Positions 46,704 to 59,607 of a stretch of DNA of 64,000 nucleotides are shown here, one piece after another. The position numbers and the translations under genes were made by a program. The first letter of the stretch is position 1. Each line of letters opens with the position of its first letter. The notes beneath the pieces were generated by a model. It was not told the origin of the DNA and did no database searches. It saw nothing but the letters and a program-made list of their open reading frames with translations. This stretch comes from Turritopsis dohrnii (taxonomy: Eukaryota; Cnidaria; Hydrozoa; Anthoathecata; Oceaniidae). The stretch lies in the NCBI GenBank assembly GCA_027922465.2, contig BQMF02000167.1, positions 310,001 to 374,000 on the forward strand, read 5' to 3'.

Positions 46704-49700
46704 TCAGATGTGATCATATGTTCGCCAGTTATCTTGAGGACCAGAAAAATCTCGCACTGAATACTCGTTCATCCAGTCTATTCGACGTAGCCTCACCAAC
46801 CCGAAAAAAGTGATGTTGAAAAAATCTGCTGTGTTCTGCAAAATACCATTTCTGAAAGAAAATTGTAAAATCGAAAACTGAAAATTGAAAAAAATTGATC
46901 AAAAAGGATCATATCTTATTTTTTCAATTTTCATCTAAAGTCCATCTGTCCAAACGTTCATTTACAATTCATCTTGCAAAAGATTCGCTTCATATGAAAA
47001 AATTGGTAACCTCTCTTCGAAAAACAATCTTCTAATATTTTTTTTAGTCCAAGAAGTGACCATAGTGGTGTAGTGAAAGCTATGTAGTAATTAGACTATA
47101 TATCAAATGTTTTCGTGTAACTGACTCATCAATCTCATGAATTAGGCTAAAATTGTTCCGCAAAAAAATCAAACTTACCAAAAAATGAATGCTTAAAAAA
47201 ACCTTCGTACTACGAGCTTAGCAGATCGAAACATTTTTCAAATTACGTCCTCTCATTTGAATGAATTTATTCATAAACAATATTATATTTGGAGTATATA
47301 AATCCGCACTTACGTGAAAGGGCTTTCAATTTTCCCAGTTTTCAAATTGTGGAAGTGTTTGTATCTGGGAGCATTCATTCGTTCATTTGTAGTCATGCCT
47401 AACCAAATCACCTGGAAAAAGTTTTCATCATCATCACAATATCAGAGAGATGTCAAAAGTATCCGACGTTATTTCCTCTTCGTACCTTATGACGTTTTTC
47501 GCTGAAAACCATACAAAGTTTATAAGTTTATTTTAAGAAATTCTGTTTTAATAAAGTGAAACGTAACTTCCTTGAAAGACCAGGAAGCAAGACTTATAAC
47601 TCCTCCGTAGTTTCTTTTTTTACACTCTCCATCCTCGAACTCAAAAAGCATTTCTACCAGTTCAGTGAAAAGGAAATAGCATTGAATATTTTTGCAAAAG
47701 AATGAATTCACTGGAGGTTGTTTTACTGTAAAATCCTCGATTCAACGCCCAGGGCTAAATAAAGCGCCCACGCTCAACTAAAGAACCCCATTCGGTAGAA
47801 CCTTTTCTCACAGACAATTAGCTCAAATGATTCGGTAGCATAGGAAATAAATTTCACAAACAAATACTTTATGTTGATTTCACGATTTTCATAAACGCCC
47901 ACATCTAAAATTCTGATCTTAAAGAAGCACCCAATTAGGGCGCAAAATAATTTACTGCACTTCCTCAAGTAGTTGAATCTTGGGAAGGACAAAACAATAA
48001 CATGACACGAAAGGAATTTAAAACTTACTTGGTAGATGTTACAAGTAAGTAAAGTTACCACCCATAAACTGTGAAAACTCGCCATACAAAATCCCCAGGA
48101 TACCCATGGTGCACACGTAAATGCCTTCAATAGCGCCATTAAAATACCTTCGTTAAACGGTCCACAGTATGTGTTATAATCTAGAAGAACCATCAGCATG
48201 ACTGGTCAACATATGAAGAACAATGAGTGCTTGGCATGCGGTTAACAAGCCACGCCCTATCGTCACTGAAGGTAATTCTGATCTGCAGAAAGTGAGCAGA
48301 TCAAACAAAGTTGCTCCATAGCAATTTGATGAGGGTTAAAAAAACTAAATAGAACCTCTCTACTTGATTAAAGAGTGTGTATTAAAACAAGAACAAGGCT
48401 TTAGTAATATTAATAATAATGGTGACATCGATTGGGAATGCAATGTCAGCAGAAAAACTATCAGTTAAGTCATTTTGTACTACAGTTAGACCAAAAATAG
48501 ACCTTCCCGATCTTTCCCGATCAAAAATCCCGAATTTCTGTTTAAACGCTGCATTGTTTTCAGGAAAAGTCTCTTCCATTGTAAAAGTATGCAATCATCC
48601 CACTCAAAATGAAGATACATTCTGCGACCAGAATTAGTTTAACTGGTGGTAAAACACGTGGCCACTAAGAATAACAAGCGACAACAGGCCAAGGGTTATG
48701 AGTTTTTACGATGGGCTGACCAGCCATGGCGGACAACATTATAGCCAACATTAGGCTTTGTGCAATGAATTTGAAAAATCAATTCTTACATAATACTGAT
48801 GCCCATATGTACCAAAGATTCACGAAAAATAAAAAGAACAAAAACCCAACAAAATAATGATGGTTTTTCCAACCTAGAAGAAACAAACGCTGTTCACGAA
48901 CAGAGCGCAACAAGAGTATCGAAGATCGTTCATATATACATATATACAGGGTAAAGACAAGAACGATTCAACAGGTCGAAAATCATTATAATAAGAGACA
49001 GCACATGGTGGAGTAGCTTTCGGACCATCTCGTAACAGCGACGACCAAGGTCAGGTGAAGAAAATACATACCGACACAGTTATCGATCCATGGACAGTGA
49101 TGATCCATCCTTGCCACACATCGATCACATAATGGACAGTGTTTCGATCGGATTGGTCGACGAACCTAAAAAAAATCACGTGACCAAGTCTTGATAATTA
49201 TTTACAAAATTTTAAAATTAAAAACAACTAACTACCCTGTTTGAGAGCCAGATAACAAGTTGAATGCCCTCAAGTATTTAACTCAACAAATCGCAACCAC
49301 AAAAATAACTTTGCCTACATGTTACAGTTCATATCTGTACCTTTCCAGTGTTGATTTTTTTACACTGTCAAGGATGACGTTTTCACAAAAGAATACAATC
49401 GAATGAAAAGGTTAGAAATAGCAACAGTTACCTTCAAATACCTCCTGTTATTTTTACTGCCAGTTCTACTCCTTATAAAAATAATGTTATATTCTGTATG
49501 ATTACATGATTTGAGGAGGATTAAGCATTTTGTTTCTTCTGTGGTAAAATTACAAATCAATAGGAACCAACAAATGATGAACAACGAAGACAGACACGAC
49601 AACAACACACAGCGTTGAAAAGAAATTCAAAGCTTGCTCATCTTACCAAGCATGTTGTACAAAACTTCGAGAAATCATTTAACATCTTCGTTTCAGCTAG

Positions 49701-52700
49701 TTCTATGATTTCCTGTAAACAACAATAAAAGATGAAAATGAAAAATCTTCAAATAGTGACAGTCAACCTTCAGTTTGTTGTTATCCAGTCTGCGTATGAA
49801 AAGCCTGGATGCCGATCTGAACTGATCATCATAATTTCACTCTTTTATCAAAGGTGCTTCTCATAATATTTAGCTTTATGTGGAGTCTAGCATTTGCCTT
49901 CCACCAGGGAGAATCACAAAAACCACAGAAGTGATGGAGAGGTATTCATGCTGTTTCCACCTATGGGAATCTCATGTACTACTTACATGAGGTGGAAAAG
50001 AAGAATTACTTACACACTTTTGCACAACAAAATAAAATTTACCTTTTTTTGTTTGGAAGGAGATGTCTTGAGGAATCCAGGATCACTTCTCACAGATTTC
50101 CAAAAACAATATGTTAAACAAATGGTGTTGATCCAAAATGGCACATGTATTCTAGAGTAGTTTACCACTGTTTGACATGTTAAGGAAAAATATACAGTTG
50201 TTGATGACCTTTGGATGAAGGTCCAAATCTCCCTAATATTAACGTTTACTAAAATGAAAATTTCCATTATATCTAGAATCTCACATAGCAACCCATTGTC
50301 TAACATAGCAACTCATTGTCTAACATAGCAACACATTGGTCACAACAATCCTTTTGCTACCAACTAAAAATGATGTGGAAAAGATACATGGAAAAAAATA
50401 TACAAATAAAGTGGTGAACATGTAAGCCTTTGTTCCTATATATAAACCTAAAGCCATTGGATTGCCACGTGGATCGTTAAAGTACCTATAGTAAATAATA
50501 AAATCAGAATTTCCATGGCTTGCTTTACACAATGAAAGGTATACAGAAAAGTGACACATATTAAAACAAAGTATACACAACAACTTAAAGCTTTTACTTT
50601 CCAGGATAAGAATTATCTAAGTGTCCAAATCGACTTTAGTTAAACATCAAAGTTTCTTAAGAAACACGTGGCACTTAAACTTTCTCACGTTGTTACGATG
50701 AAACTATAATGCTATTTATAATGGTCTTAGTATCAAAAAGTGGATGTTTACTAAGATCATAAGCATTACTATCAACTTCAGATTTTCTGATTTCGTAATA
50801 ATAGCAATGAATGCTGAACTTACCTGACAGCTCCTTGAAGAAGACCTGTGAATGCTGTCAACAAAAATATAGTGTACACCCACCATGGGGAATATTCTAA
50901 TATAAAACCAACGACGAACAAAGGAATTGCAGCCACAAGCATTTGAGTGTACCTTTTCAGCATCTAGTCATCAAACAATATAAAATTCATAAACTAGTTC
51001 ATACACATGACAAAATTTTATGGCAACATAATTACAATCTTTTTGTAAGAGATACATCTTTGAGATAAAAAAATATGTTGTTTTCGTACCGGGTCACTAT
51101 GAATCATCCGGATTAACCCAGGCTTTCCAACTCCTCTTCGGAATTGTTCTTCCTTTATTTGGTTTATAATCCAAGTATTTCCTCGATGAAGGGCCAATTC
51201 CAAAGGTGTCTGACCATCACTATTTGTTGCATCCAAACTTGAACCAGCTTCCAATAAGGGACGAATGACATTTGTGTTGCTGGAAGAGATGGCCCAGTGC
51301 AGTGCTGAATATAATCATGAAAAAGAAAAGTACTCATCTTATATCTATATATTAATAGCCGATTCTCTGTCTGTCTGTCTGTCTGTCTGTTTGTTTGTTT
51401 GTAAGTCACGCAAAATGGTAGATTGAGTTGTGAGCGAAATTATTTCTTTTTTTGTGTACGACGTGAGTTCGAAGCAAATACATTGCAACCCCAATCGAAC
51501 GTGACTTTTTTTGGCTGATGAACTAATAGGAATAGCGTTTTGTTTTTATCATTATTGTTAGTTTTATATTCCACGTTGACTTGGCTTTGAAAACAGTACA
51601 CCAACTAAATACAAAGAAACTAACTGATTAAACATTTTGGACAAAAAGCAGCAGTGGCAGAACGTGGCAGCATGTTCGGTTTGCCACTAACTCTTCCCTG
51701 ACTGCCTGAGACGGGTGAACTATTTTTTTGAGCAATGAAAATGTTTAAAAACCGATAGGTAAAAAAAGAGTATCATGAAACAAAATATTTTTTTGCTTTT
51801 CTTTTAATAATTTAATTTCTTTTTATAAAGCGCTTCTGATCGAACGTTTTTTTTATTCTCTTTATTAATTTAGCACGTGCCTTTTTTTTCTCCTCCCGTG
51901 TGAACTTTTTAAGAAGAGAAACCATTTCCCCCCTGTTTGATAGCACCCATGTTAGAGCGCGTAACTTTTTTAAAACAAAAGCTAATAAAAAGTTTTTTTC
52001 TCTCTACGTTTTGAGTGTATTGTTGTACTGATCAACGATTGTTTTTAAAAAATAAATAACACATCATGAAATTTAGGTTTTTTTGGAACCATTGTTCAAA
52101 CTGATATTTGATATTTGATTTCGAATCTGCCTCTAGGGATAACTGACGTTTTTTGGGGTCCGCGATACAGGCGATGGGGTGACGAAAAACATGGGTCAAT
52201 TTTTTTGGGAGGGGTCTGTGACGTCATCAAAATCTATGAAGAATGCTATCTCTGTAACGGTTGATCTTAGCGGAACGGTCCCATACATTTTTTAGATCAG
52301 TTTTTCGAGCTCTACAACATGGTAACATTTTCGGTTGCCAATTCCTTAATTTTATTTTTCGTGAAGTCAACGCATGCTGAACATGGGCGGCACGCGACGC
52401 CGCCTTGGCGGCTAGTCTATATATTAATAGCCGATTCTCCGTCTGTCTGTCTGTTTGTTTGTTTGTTTGTTCGTTTGTTTGTAAGTCACGCAAAATGGTA
52501 GATTAAGTTGTGAGCGAAATTATTTCTTTTTTTGTGTGCGACGTGAGTTCGAAGCAAATACATTGCAACCCCAATCGAACGTGACTTTTTTTGGCTGATG
52601 AACTAATAGGAATAACGTTTTATTTTTATCATTATTATTAGTTTTATATTCCACGTTGACTTGGCTTTGAAAACAGTACATCAACTAAATACAAAGAAAC

Positions 52701-55700
52701 TAACTGATTAAACATTTTGGACAAAAAGCAGCAGTGGCAGAACGTGGCAGCATATGTTCGGTTTGCCACTGACTCTTGCCTGACTGTCTGAGACGGGTGA
52801 ACATTTTTTTTGAGCAATCAAAATGTTTAAAAACCGATAGGTAAAAAAAGAGTATCATATCAAAACAAAATGTTTTTTTTTTTTGCATTTCTTTTAATAA
52901 TTTAATTTCTTCTTTTAATTGTTAAGCGTTCTAATCGAACGTTTTTTTATTCTATTTATTCATTTAGCACGTGCCTTTTTTCTCTCCTCCGTGTGAACTT
53001 TTTAAGAAGAGAAACCATTTTCCCCCTTACGTTTGATAGCACCCATGTTAGAGCGCGTAATTTTTTTAAAACAAAAGCTAATAAAAAGTTTTTTTCTCTC
53101 TACGTTTTGAGTGTATTGTTGTACTGATCAACGATTGTTTTAAAAAATAAATAACACATGAAATTTAGGGTTTTTTGGAACCATTGTTTAAACTGATATT
53201 TGATATTTGATTTCGAATCTGCCTCTAGGATAACTGACGTTTTTTCGGGTCCGCGATACAGGCGATGGGGTGACAAAAAATTTGGGTCTAATTTTTTTGG
53301 GAGGGGTCTGTGACGTCATAAAAATCTTTGAAGAGTGATATCTCTGTAACGGTTGATCGTAGCGGAACGATCCCATACATTTTTTTGATCAGGTTTTCGA
53401 GCTCTACAACATGGTAACACTTTCGGTTGCCAATTCCTTAATTTTATTTTTCGTGAAGTCAACGCATGCTGAACATGGGCGGCGAGCGACGCCGCCTTGG
53501 CGGCTAGTCTATATATTAATAGCCGATTCTCCGTCTGTCTGTCTGTTTGTTTGTTTGTTTGTTCGTTTGTAAGTCACGCAAAATGGTAGATTAAGTTGTG
53601 AGCGAAATTATTTCTTTTTTTGTGTGCGACGTGAGTTCGAAGCAAATACATTGCAACCCCAATCGAACGTGACTTTTTTTGGCTGATGAACTAATAGGAA
53701 TAACGTTTTATTTTTATCATTATTATTAGTTTTATATTCCACGTTGACTTGGCTTTGAAAACAGTACATCAACTAAATACAAAGAAACTAACTGATTAAA
53801 CATTTTGGACAAAAAGCAGCAGTGGCAGAACGTGGCAGCATATGTTCGGTTTGCCACTGACTCTTGCCTGACTGTCTGAGACGGGTGAACATTTTTTTTG
53901 AGCAATCAAAATGTTTAAAAACCGATAGGTAAAAAAAGAGTATCATATCAAAACAAAATGTTTTTTTTTTTTGCTTTTCTTTTAATAATTTAATTTCTTC
54001 TTTTAATTGTTAAGCGTTCTAATCGAACGTTTTTTTATTCTATTTATTCATTTAGCACGTGCCTTTTTTCTCTCCTCCGTGTGAACTTTTTAAGAAGAGA
54101 AACCATTTTCCCCCTTACGTTTGATAGCACCCATGTTAGAGCGCGTAATTTTCTTAAAACAAAAGCTAATAAAAAGTTTTTTTCTCTCTACGTTTTGAGT
54201 GTCTTGTTGTACTGATCAACGATTGTTTTAAAAAATAAATAACACATGAAATTTAGGGTTTTTTGGAACCATTGTTTAAACTGATATTTGATATTTGATT
54301 TCGAATCTGCCTCTAGGATAACTGACGTTTTTTCGGGTCCGCGATACAGGCGATGGGGTGACAAAAAATTTGGGTCTAATTTTTTTGGGAGGGGTCTGTG
54401 ACGTCATCAAAATCTTTGAAGAATGATATCTCTGTAACGGTTGATCGTAGCGGAACGATCCCATACATTTTTTCAATCAGTTTTTCGAGCTCTACAACAT
54501 GGCAACACTTTCGGTTGCCAATTCCTTAATTTTATTTTTCGTGAAGTCAACGCATGCTAAACATGGGCGGCGAGCGACGCCGCCTTGGCGGCTAGTCTAT
54601 ATATTAATAGCCGATTCTCTGTCTGTCTGTTTGTTTGTTTGTTTGTAAGTCACGCAAAATGGTAGATTGAGTTGTGAGCGAAATTATTTCTTTTTTTGTG
54701 TGCGACGTGAGTTCGAAGCAAATACATTGCAAACCCAATCGAACGTGACTTTTTTTGGCTGATGAACTAATAGGAATAACATTTGTTTTTATTACTATTG
54801 TGTTAGTTTTATATTCCACGTTGACTTGGCTTTGAAAATAATACATCAACTAAATACAAAGAAACTAACTGATTAAAAATTTTGCACAAAAAGCAGCCGT
54901 GGCAGAACGTAGTAGCATGTTCGGTTTGCCAGTGTATCCTAACGCATCCTGGCCTGACTGTTTGAGACGGGTGAACTTTTATTTGAAGCAATCAAAATGT
55001 TTAAAAACCGATAGGTAAAAAAAGAGTATCATGAAACAAAATGTTTTTTTGCTTTTTTTTTAATAATTTAATTTCTTTTTATAAAGCGCTTCTGATCGAA
55101 CGTTTTTTTATTCTCTTTATTCATTTAGCACGTGCCTTTTTTCTCTCCTCCCGTGTGAACTTTTTAAGAAGAGAAACCATTTTCCCCGTTTGATAGCACC
55201 CATGTTAGAGCGCGTAACTTTTTTAAAACAAAAGCTAATAAAAAGTTTTTTTCTCTCTACGTTTTGAGTGTATTGTTGTACTGATCAACCATTGTTTTAA
55301 AAAATAAATAACACATCACGAAATTTGGGTTTTTTTGGAACCATTGTTTAAACTGATATTTGATATTTGATTTCGAATCTGCCTCTAGGGCTAACTGACG
55401 TTTTCTGGGGTCCGCGATACAGGCGATGGGGTGACGAAAAATTTGGGTCTAATTTTTTTGGGAGGGGTCTGTGACGTCATAAAAATCTTTGAAGAATGAT
55501 ATCTCTGTAACGGTTGATCGTAGCGGAACGATCCCATACATTTTTTTGATCAGGTTTTCGAGCTCTACAACATGGTAACACTTTCGGTTGCCAATTCCTT
55601 AATTTTATTTTTCGTGAAGTCAACGCATGCTGAACATGGGCGGCAAGCGACGCCGCCTTGGCGGCTAGTCTATATATTAATAGCCGATTCTCTGTCTGTC

Positions 55701-58700
55701 TGTCTATCTGCTTGTTTGTTTGTTTGTTTGTAAGTCACGCAAAATGGTAGATTGAGTTGTGAGCGAAATTATTTCTTTCTTTGTGTGCGACGTGAGTTCG
55801 AAGCAAATACATTGCAACCCCAATCGAACGTGACTTTTTTTGGCTGATAAACTAATAGGAATAACGTTTTGTTTTTATTATTATTGTTAGTTTTATATTC
55901 CAAGGACTACGTTGACTACATTGGCTTTGAAAACAGTACATCAACTAAATACAAAGAAACTAACTGATTAAACAGTTTGGACAAAAAGCAGCAGTGGCAG
56001 AACGTGGCAGCATGTTTGCCAGTGTCTCCTAACGTATCCTTGACTGTCTGAGACGGGTAAACTTTTTTTCGAGCAATCAAAATGTTTAAAAACCGATAGG
56101 TAAAAAAAGAGTATCATGAAACAAAATATTTTTTTGATTTTCTTTTAATTTAATTTGTTTTTTTAATTGTTAAGCGCTTCTGATCGAACGTTTTTTTATT
56201 CTCTTTATTCATTTAGCACGTGCCTCTTTTCTCTCCTCCTGTGTGATCCTTTTAAGAAGAGAAACCATTTCCCCCTTACGTTTGATAGCACCCATGCTAG
56301 AGCGCGTAACTTTTTTAAAACAAAAGCTAATAAAAAGTTGAAGTTTTCTCTCTCTACGTTTTGAGTGTATTGTTACACTGATAAAAGATTGGTTTTGCCA
56401 GAGGTTGTGACTTCGAATCTGCTTCTGGTTGAACATAAGTTGTACGAGCCGTTTATAAGGAAATTTGACGTTTATTGATACAGTGATACAGAGCAGGTGG
56501 ACATGGGTGGCGAGCGACGCCGCCTTGGCGGCTAGTTTATATTAATCCACAATCGTGCATACCACTTTTATTTTAGAGTGTTGTTTTTTTTTTTAAATTT
56601 ACGCTCAAAATCTTCTTAATCGTGGTCAATTTTCCGTTAGACTACTGATAATTGACAATTAGTATAATAGCATACAGCGTGATGTCAGTTTTCTTTATCA
56701 TATCATTGGGGAACCATTGCATTGCATCCCCAATCAAACGTGGCGTTTTTGGGGAAATATCTCGGGACCAATAGGGATAACTGACACTTTTGGGGGTCTG
56801 CAACAAAGGCGATGGGGTAATGAAAATTTTGGGCCTAAGTATGTTTTGGTGATGCAGTTTTGATGTCATCAAAATCTTTGATCGAAGGTATCTCTGTACC
56901 AGTTGATCATAGCGAAATGACCCCATACATTTTTTGCTCAGTTTTTCAAGCTCTACAACATGAGTACACCTGCCATTCCCAATTCTCTGATTTAATATTT
57001 AGCCACAGGCTTCACTTCGGGAAGGAGGGGATTTGACACACCGTTAGAAGTTAGACATGGTAAAAATTGGGATGCAAGTCTGGTAATAACAAAAAAGGTT
57101 CCAATGAAAAGATTTTATCTTGGACAGCTTTACCTGTGTTTTTGTGTACTGCATCACAGAAATTTACAGATGACCCAAAATTTAAAATAAGCCTTGTTGG
57201 ATCAGTTCTATAATAAATTAAAAAGATTTTTATTCCTGAGACCATGAAAACAGTAGATGACAGTGTTAAGTAGAGTGGAATATTAACAAGAGTTACCCAA
57301 AACTTCGGTAAACTGCCCACATGAGTGGGGTCATTCCATTTCGGTCAATCAAGTCGACATCCTGAAAAAACAACCAATTTTAGATTAAAAATGAAAGGTA
57401 GTCCTCTGGCCTTGCATCATACCATTGTCAGAAACGGAATAACAGAGAATAATAAGAAAATCATACCACCCCTTTGGAGATTAGGTAAGCAACTACTGAA
57501 GTATGGCCACATTGTGCGGCTAAATGTAAACCACTACAACCTAGAAAATTTTAAAATCTGTAGAATTTATGAGATTCTAAAAATGCTTATTAACATGATC
57601 ATTTTTATTATAATTTTTGGATTTCTTCATAAGCAAGATATACTTTCAAACAAAAAGTCACTTTCTTCTTGTTTTTCTTATTTTTTCAAGTCCAAACTCA
57701 GTGTGATTATCATCTGTCCACGAAAATTATGTTTAACAAGAGTGTTACATAAAGCCATCACTTGTTGATTGTTTGATTTATGTCATTTTTTACTTTTTTC
57801 TGCAATGTGGGATGCAGTAAATATTTATTTTTTTTTTTCATATTTTCAGAACATCACACCAATGAACTGCAATCACTGGTCTGCCATTATTGTATTCTTT
57901 TTTAACATTCATGTTGCGACTACACAAATTTAACAAAGGTTTCAGAGCGCGTACTACACTGTCCTTCATTTTATACTCTAAATCCGACAGACTCCGTCAT
58001 CACTTCTACATACTTCTTGTGGGAAGGAAAGTGGCTAGACTGTGTTTGCATAAAAAAGGTTTTACTTGTGAAATAATAAGCTTGATGCAGCGTTATTTTA
58101 TAAAATAAGCTTGATGTGGCAGATGATAATAGACGAACAATCAACCAGTGACAGCCTAACCTCTAGTGTGCCAGCCAAACATGTAACCGCTCTGCCACTA
58201 GTGCAGTATGAAGTCAAGTTATATAGGATAATAACGTAACAGTGTATGCACATTTCAACATAATCCATTATGAAATATTGTCTTCTTTGATTCCTGTATG
58301 AAATGCAAATTTCTTTCACTTCTGAATAGTCAGAGTGATGATATTAACTTGTCTTCAGTACAAACATTATGTTTATATGGTCAGGTGTGGAAGTCCAACT
58401 TTGTGCTCTGTCCACAAGTAATTATACCACCACAAACACAGACAAACACTTGTAACAAAGAATCACCTTCCAAGTCCTCCAACGTGGGATCAGCTCCATA
58501 TTTCATCAAAATAATGCAAATGTCGAGGTGACCTTGTCTGGAGAGAAAATTATGAAAAAGAAAAAATGACTTTACATCAACATTTTCATTTTTCAAGGAT
58601 TATTATTTAAGAAGATTATTATTTAAGAAGAACAATTACTTAATAATCTTAAATGTATATCATTTTCTATTCAGTATATAACATCAAATCAGCCAACATT

Positions 58701-58997
58701 TTACCTGACAGACCAATGTAAAGGTGTTCCGTTTAAAGTACCACCAGGTTGATCCACAATCGCTCCCCTTGATACAAGAAAACTGGAAAAAAACAAAAGA
58801 TTCAATAAACAACATTATTATTGAAGACATTATAATTGCTGGTTTCATAATAAATGGTTTGCTAACTGAACGATCTCTGCTCTGTTATTTATAGCTGCCC
58901 AATGTAATAGGGTCACATTTTCGGCATCAGGTCTCCTAACATTGTATCCTTCATCAACAAGTTGCTTCACACGTTCCAAGTAACCATATTGTGTTGC
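46704..58997 (-). CDS. ZDHHC17: Ankyrin-repeat DHHC palmitoyltransferase, ZDHHC17/HIP14 orthologue (5' end missing)
   Basis: Sixteen exons on the minus strand: 58997-58867, 58782-58705, 58537-58467, 57540-57467, 57361-57297, 57207-57134, 51304-51090, 50963-50824, 50485-50388, 50167-50043, 49712-49647, 49165-49072, 48873-48790, 48180-48029, 47411-47314, 46851-46704. Phases match throughout; total 1,713 bases (570 residues plus stop). The first half is ankyrin repeats ([58 protein letters not shown]). Membrane segments follow, then the cysteine-rich DHHC domain ([21 protein letters not shown]400-C403 of this partial protein), two more membrane segments and [14 protein letters not shown]. The family S-acylates proteins at the Golgi, with ankyrin repeats choosing substrates. 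The 50388 donor and 50167 acceptor are the least certain. The short N-terminal exon(s) were not found before 64000. Confidence 0.93.
47719..47930 (-). mobile_element. Possible decayed end of a fourth HIRAN-carrying TIR element
   Basis: The left edge CCTCGATTCAACGCCCAGGG with GCGCCCAC nearby resembles the end of the TIR element at 45586-46317. The minus strand then reads [20 protein letters not shown] and [13 protein letters not shown], which loosely follows the second half of the HIRAN-like domain. No right-hand inverted end is visible. It lies in a ZDHHC17 intron. Evidence is weak. Confidence 0.35.
51344..52415 (+). mobile_element. Helitron array unit 1 (1,072 bp)
   Basis: TC start after A(51343); CTGTCTGTCTGTCTG/TTTG run near the 5' end; ends GGCGGCTAG. 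It has the TCATGAAACAAAAT variant shared with unit 4 and is more diverged from units 2 and 3. Confidence 0.9.
52416..53507 (+). mobile_element. Helitron array unit 2 (1,092 bp)
   Basis: Nearly identical to unit 3 over most of its length, including the variants GCAGCATATGTTCGG and TATCATATCAAAAC. Ends GGCGGCTAG at the junction. Confidence 0.9.
53508..54595 (+). mobile_element. Helitron array unit 3 (1,088 bp)
   Basis: Closest relative of unit 2, so one of the two is a recent copy of the other or both come from one event. Small differences are concentrated at the 3' end (for example TTTCAATCAG in place of TTTGATCAG). Confidence 0.9.
54596..55668 (+). mobile_element. Helitron array unit 4 (1,073 bp)
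   Basis: Shares the TAAAGCGCTTCTGATCG variant with unit 1. Complete TC and CTAG ends. Confidence 0.9.
55669..56535 (+). mobile_element. Helitron array unit 5 (867 bp, shortened)
   Basis: Same 5' end as the others, but the 3' third differs: the TAACTGACG...CATGGTAACA block is missing and is replaced by a short unrelated stretch before the hairpin and CTAG. It is the last unit and is followed by the host T. Confidence 0.88.
56690..57010 (+). mobile_element. Diverged relic of the Helitron-array family
   Basis: Just to the right of the array, the order CCCCAATCAAACGTGG, GGGATAACTGACA, GGCGATGGGG, ATCAAAATCTTTGA, CCCCATACATT, CTCTACAACATG matches the array units in the same orientation, but without the roughly 600-bp middle part. 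Neither end is visible. It may show what the family looked like before the middle part was gained. Confidence 0.6.
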
Positions 58998-58999
58998 CT

Positions 59000-59600
59000 A
59001 CAAAATTGAAATGACATACGTAGTATATTACAATGAAATAATGGTAGTAGTTGCACTTGTCTACTATTATCTACACTGGAAAATCCTCTCCTCACATAAA
59101 TAGTGCTCGTAGCAAACAGTTTTGTAAACATCTTTAAACAAAGCAAATTAATGTATGTTTGAGAAGATTTGTGCACTTGATTTTTGCAAATTAAAGTTTA
59201 ACTGAATTAGTGTATTTGATGTATTTTATTATTTAAATATTATCATAAGGTCTACTTCACCTTGACCAACATTCACTATAAACATTAAAACAAATAAATG
59301 AAACTACCTCATGAATAATTAATTATTTGAAACTCCATCAAAAACATTACTATATGGTAATCTTTTAGGCAAATGTGTTGAGACACTTCTTATTTGAATT
59401 CAATTCATCAATTAGTGCAACTGAGATCACGTTTTTTTGTTGACACCAACAACCTTTACATCTCTAGCACAAAACCAGTGCTTTTTTGGCCTTTATTACT
59501 TCTTATGTATGCTAGCATAGATTTATGATTTCCATCCTTCTTTAACATAACAAAGAATCAAAAATTGATATATTTTACAAGTAAGATTTTTGATGTCATA
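59000..59600. other. Intron or upstream region of ZDHHC17, nothing recognised
   Basis: AT-rich; searched on the minus strand for the conserved N-terminal exon of ZDHHC17 (a WDIVK-like sequence) without success. Confidence 0.4.
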
Positions 59601-59607
59601 TGTAGAT

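Larger units (their letters stand above)
51344..56535 (+). mobile_element. Head-to-tail array of five non-autonomous Helitrons
   Basis: Each unit begins TCTATATATTAATAGCCG and ends with the hairpin CGCCGCCTTGGCGG followed by CTAG, which are the 5'-TC and 3' hairpin-CTRR ends of Helitrons. Every CTAG is followed directly by the next unit's TC. The only host A-T pair is outside the array: A at 51343 and T at 56536. Unit spans: 51344-52415, 52416-53507, 53508-54595, 54596-55668, 55669-56535. No Rep/helicase frame is present, so movement depended on another element. The array fills most of the intron between the ZDHHC17 exons at 51090-51304 and 57134-57207. Confidence 0.92.

Noticed and set aside
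48382..48637. Opposite-strand frames of about 70 codons in a ZDHHC17 intron
   Set aside because: They mirror each other, lack a domain and lie between confirmed exons whose phases leave no gap.
52227..52493. Minus-strand open frames across the Helitron array (also 53188-53376, 54276-54476, 54604-54849)
   Set aside because: They repeat from unit to unit, run through the CTGTCTG microsatellite and terminal hairpin, and contain no known domain; they are translations of non-coding Helitron sequence.
57325..57768. 147-codon plus frame opposite ZDHHC17
   Set aside because: It overlaps two ZDHHC17 exons on the opposite strand and is their shadow plus intron sequence.
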